From NCBI RefSeq assembly GCF_019977195.1, contig NZ_AP024643.1, positions 3,534,001-3,598,000 of the forward strand: a stretch of 64,000 bases of DNA, in the 5' to 3' direction. This document shows positions 62,859-64,000 of the stretch, one piece after another. The stretch is from Arthrobacter sp. StoSoilA2. Its GTDB lineage: Bacteria; Actinomycetota; Actinomycetes; Actinomycetales; Micrococcaceae. Made by a program: the position numbers and the translations under genes. Every line of letters begins with the position of its first letter. The stretch's first letter is position 1. The notes beneath the pieces were generated by a model. That model ran no database searches and was not told the DNA's origin. It saw nothing but the letters and a program-made list of their open reading frames with translations.

Positions 62859-64000
62859 GTGCGGCGTTTGCCCTCCGAGCCCAGGCCGGACTGGAAAAAG
62901 AAGATCGAAGAACAAGGCCTGGTGTTTTCGACCACCACCATGCCCGATGGCCGCAAAATCGAGTACTGGAACGAGTCGGCGTATTACGAATTCACCATGG
63001 ACGAGGTGGAGACCCTCGAGAAGACTGCCGAGGACATGCACCTCATGTGCCTGGAAGCGGCAAAGTTCCTCGCCACCGGGGCCATGGGAGATATTGGCAT
63101 CGGCCAACAGGCGCTGGAGCTTGCCGGTGAGTCGTTGCAGGCGGGGGACATGGATATCTATGGGCGCTTCGACTTCATCTATGACGGCAAGGGTGGGCCG
63201 GCGAAGATGCTGGAGTACAACGCCGACACGCCCACAGGCCTTATTGAAGCCTCCGTTGCGCAGTGGTTCTGGCTGCAGGATGTGTTCCCGGAAAAGGACC
63301 AGTGGAACGGAATCCATGAGGCGCTGATCCGGCAATGGAAAAAACTGCAGTTCCGCACCGGGATGAGCACACTGCATGTGGCCCATTCGGAGGCCGAAGA
63401 GTCCGGCGAGGACTGGATGACTGCCGCCTACATGCGGGATGTGGCGAGCCAGGGTGGGTGGACGACCATCGGCATCAATATGTCGGATATCGGTTGGGAC
63501 CCGAACCTGAACCGCTTTGTGGACCTGGACAATTTCATGATCAGCACCATGTTCAAGCTGTACCCGTGGGAACTGATGATGAAGGAACCTTTCGGGCACC
63601 GGCTGCTGACGCGGGCGCACAACCCCCGGTGGGTAGAGCCGGCGTGGAAGATGCTGCTCTCCAACAAAGCCCTGCTGGCTGCACTGTGGCACCTCTACCC
63701 CGGCCACGGGAACCTGCTGCCGGCCTACCTTGGCGATCCTGGCCCGCTCAAGGAATGGGTGGCCAAGCCCCTTCACGGCCGCGAGGGCGACAACATCCGT
63801 ATCCATGCCACCGGCATCGAGCTGCAGCAGCCCGGCGGCTATGGCCGCGAAGGGTGGTGCTTCCAGCAGTACCACGCTCTCTCCGACTTCGATGGAAACC
63901 ATCCGGTGCTTGGTCTGTGGGTGGTGGACGGCGAGTCCGTGGGCTGCGGCATCCGTGAATCCGATGGCCCCATCACGGACTATTTCTGCCGCTTCGTTCC
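62859..64000 (+). CDS. Glutathionylspermidine-synthase-like ATP-grasp protein (3' end missing)
   Basis: About 380 residues are present; the rest lies past the right edge. Family features are NESAYYEFTMDEVETLEKTA, MLEYNADTPTGLIEASVAQW, VASQGGWTTIGINMSDIGW and GNLLPAYLGDPGPLKEWVAK with KPLHGREGDNI, matching the preATP-grasp family of glutathionylspermidine synthase and YgiC/YjfC. GTG at 62859 has GGGAGG upstream. It starts two bases after the YgiB-like gene. Actinobacteria of this type normally make mycothiol, not glutathione, so the real ligands are unknown. Confidence 0.86.
   Translation, partial: MRRLPSEPRPDWKKKIEEQGLVFSTTTMPDGRKIEYWNESAYYEFTMDEVETLEKTAEDMHLMCLEAAKFLATGAMGDIGIGQQALELAGESLQAGDMDIYGRFDFIYDGKGGPAKMLEYNADTPTGLIEASVAQWFWLQDVFPEKDQWNGIHEALIRQWKKLQFRTGMSTLHVAHSEAEESGEDWMTAAYMRDVASQGGWTTIGINMSDIGWDPNLNRFVDLDNFMISTMFKLYPWELMMKEPFGHRLLTRAHNPRWVEPAWKMLLSNKALLAALWHLYPGHGNLLPAYLGDPGPLKEWVAKPLHGREGDNIRIHATGIELQQPGGYGREGWCFQQYHALSDFDGNHPVLGLWVVDGESVGCGIRESDGPITDYFCRFV

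Overview
The window is high-GC chromosomal DNA from an actinobacterium, most likely Arthrobacter/Paenarthrobacter or a close Micrococcaceae relative. The evidence is the rpoB, rplJL, rplKA, nusG and secE sequences, an MshD-type mycothiol synthase, an actinobacterial GlnR, PspC-domain histidine kinases, and many genes starting with GTG. No phage, transposase, plasmid or CRISPR was seen. Family assignments come from reading translated sequence, not from database searches.

Layout. 1-12.7 kb: the transcription/translation core on the minus strand (tRNA-Trp, secE, nusG, rplK, rplA, two double-GNAT paralogues, rplJ, rplL, rpoB), with a plus-strand thiolase and a YbaK-type deacylase between rplL and rpoB; then an aspartate aminotransferase. 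12.8-17.7 kb: an envelope-stress locus of a LuxR-type regulator, a PspC-fused kinase, a divergent PspC/LiaF-like protein, a small membrane protein and a small PspC protein, rich in tandem repeats. 17.8-30.7 kb: pfkA, a GNAT protein, an MFS exporter, an ankyrin protein with YgfZ, a flavodoxin-like protein, nitrobindin, an overlooked 37-residue membrane ORF, a membrane protein, glnR, mshD, ppk and a two-domain MutT. 30.8-40.9 kb: thyA-folA, an Asd of the gamma-proteobacterial type, an AbiEi/DUF559 fusion, an AlkZ-like glycosylase, murB, two MaoC-fold dehydratases, a DUF3188-like protein, a DUF2797-like protein and a CitE-like lyase. 41-45.4 kb: a sulfonate-type ABC transporter with TauD. 45.4-52.9 kb: an aldo-keto reductase and an oligosaccharide import/hydrolysis operon beside its ROK repressor, with TAAATTTA-type operators. 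52.9-64 kb: a CPA1 antiporter, an NAD(P)-binding protein, tRNA-Thr and tRNA-Met, a LysM protein, a DEAD-box helicase, a MOSC protein, a KdpDE-like pair without the pump, and a YgiB/YgiC-like pair running off the end.

The most useful cross-cutting observation is a recurring promoter-to-start arrangement: a TANNNT -10 element lies five to seven bases (usually six) before the start codon of at least twelve genes, predicting leaderless mRNAs. It also settles starts, and it supports the 37-residue membrane protein. The strongest functional puzzle is the glutathionylspermidine-synthase-like ATP-grasp protein in what looks like a mycothiol-using organism.
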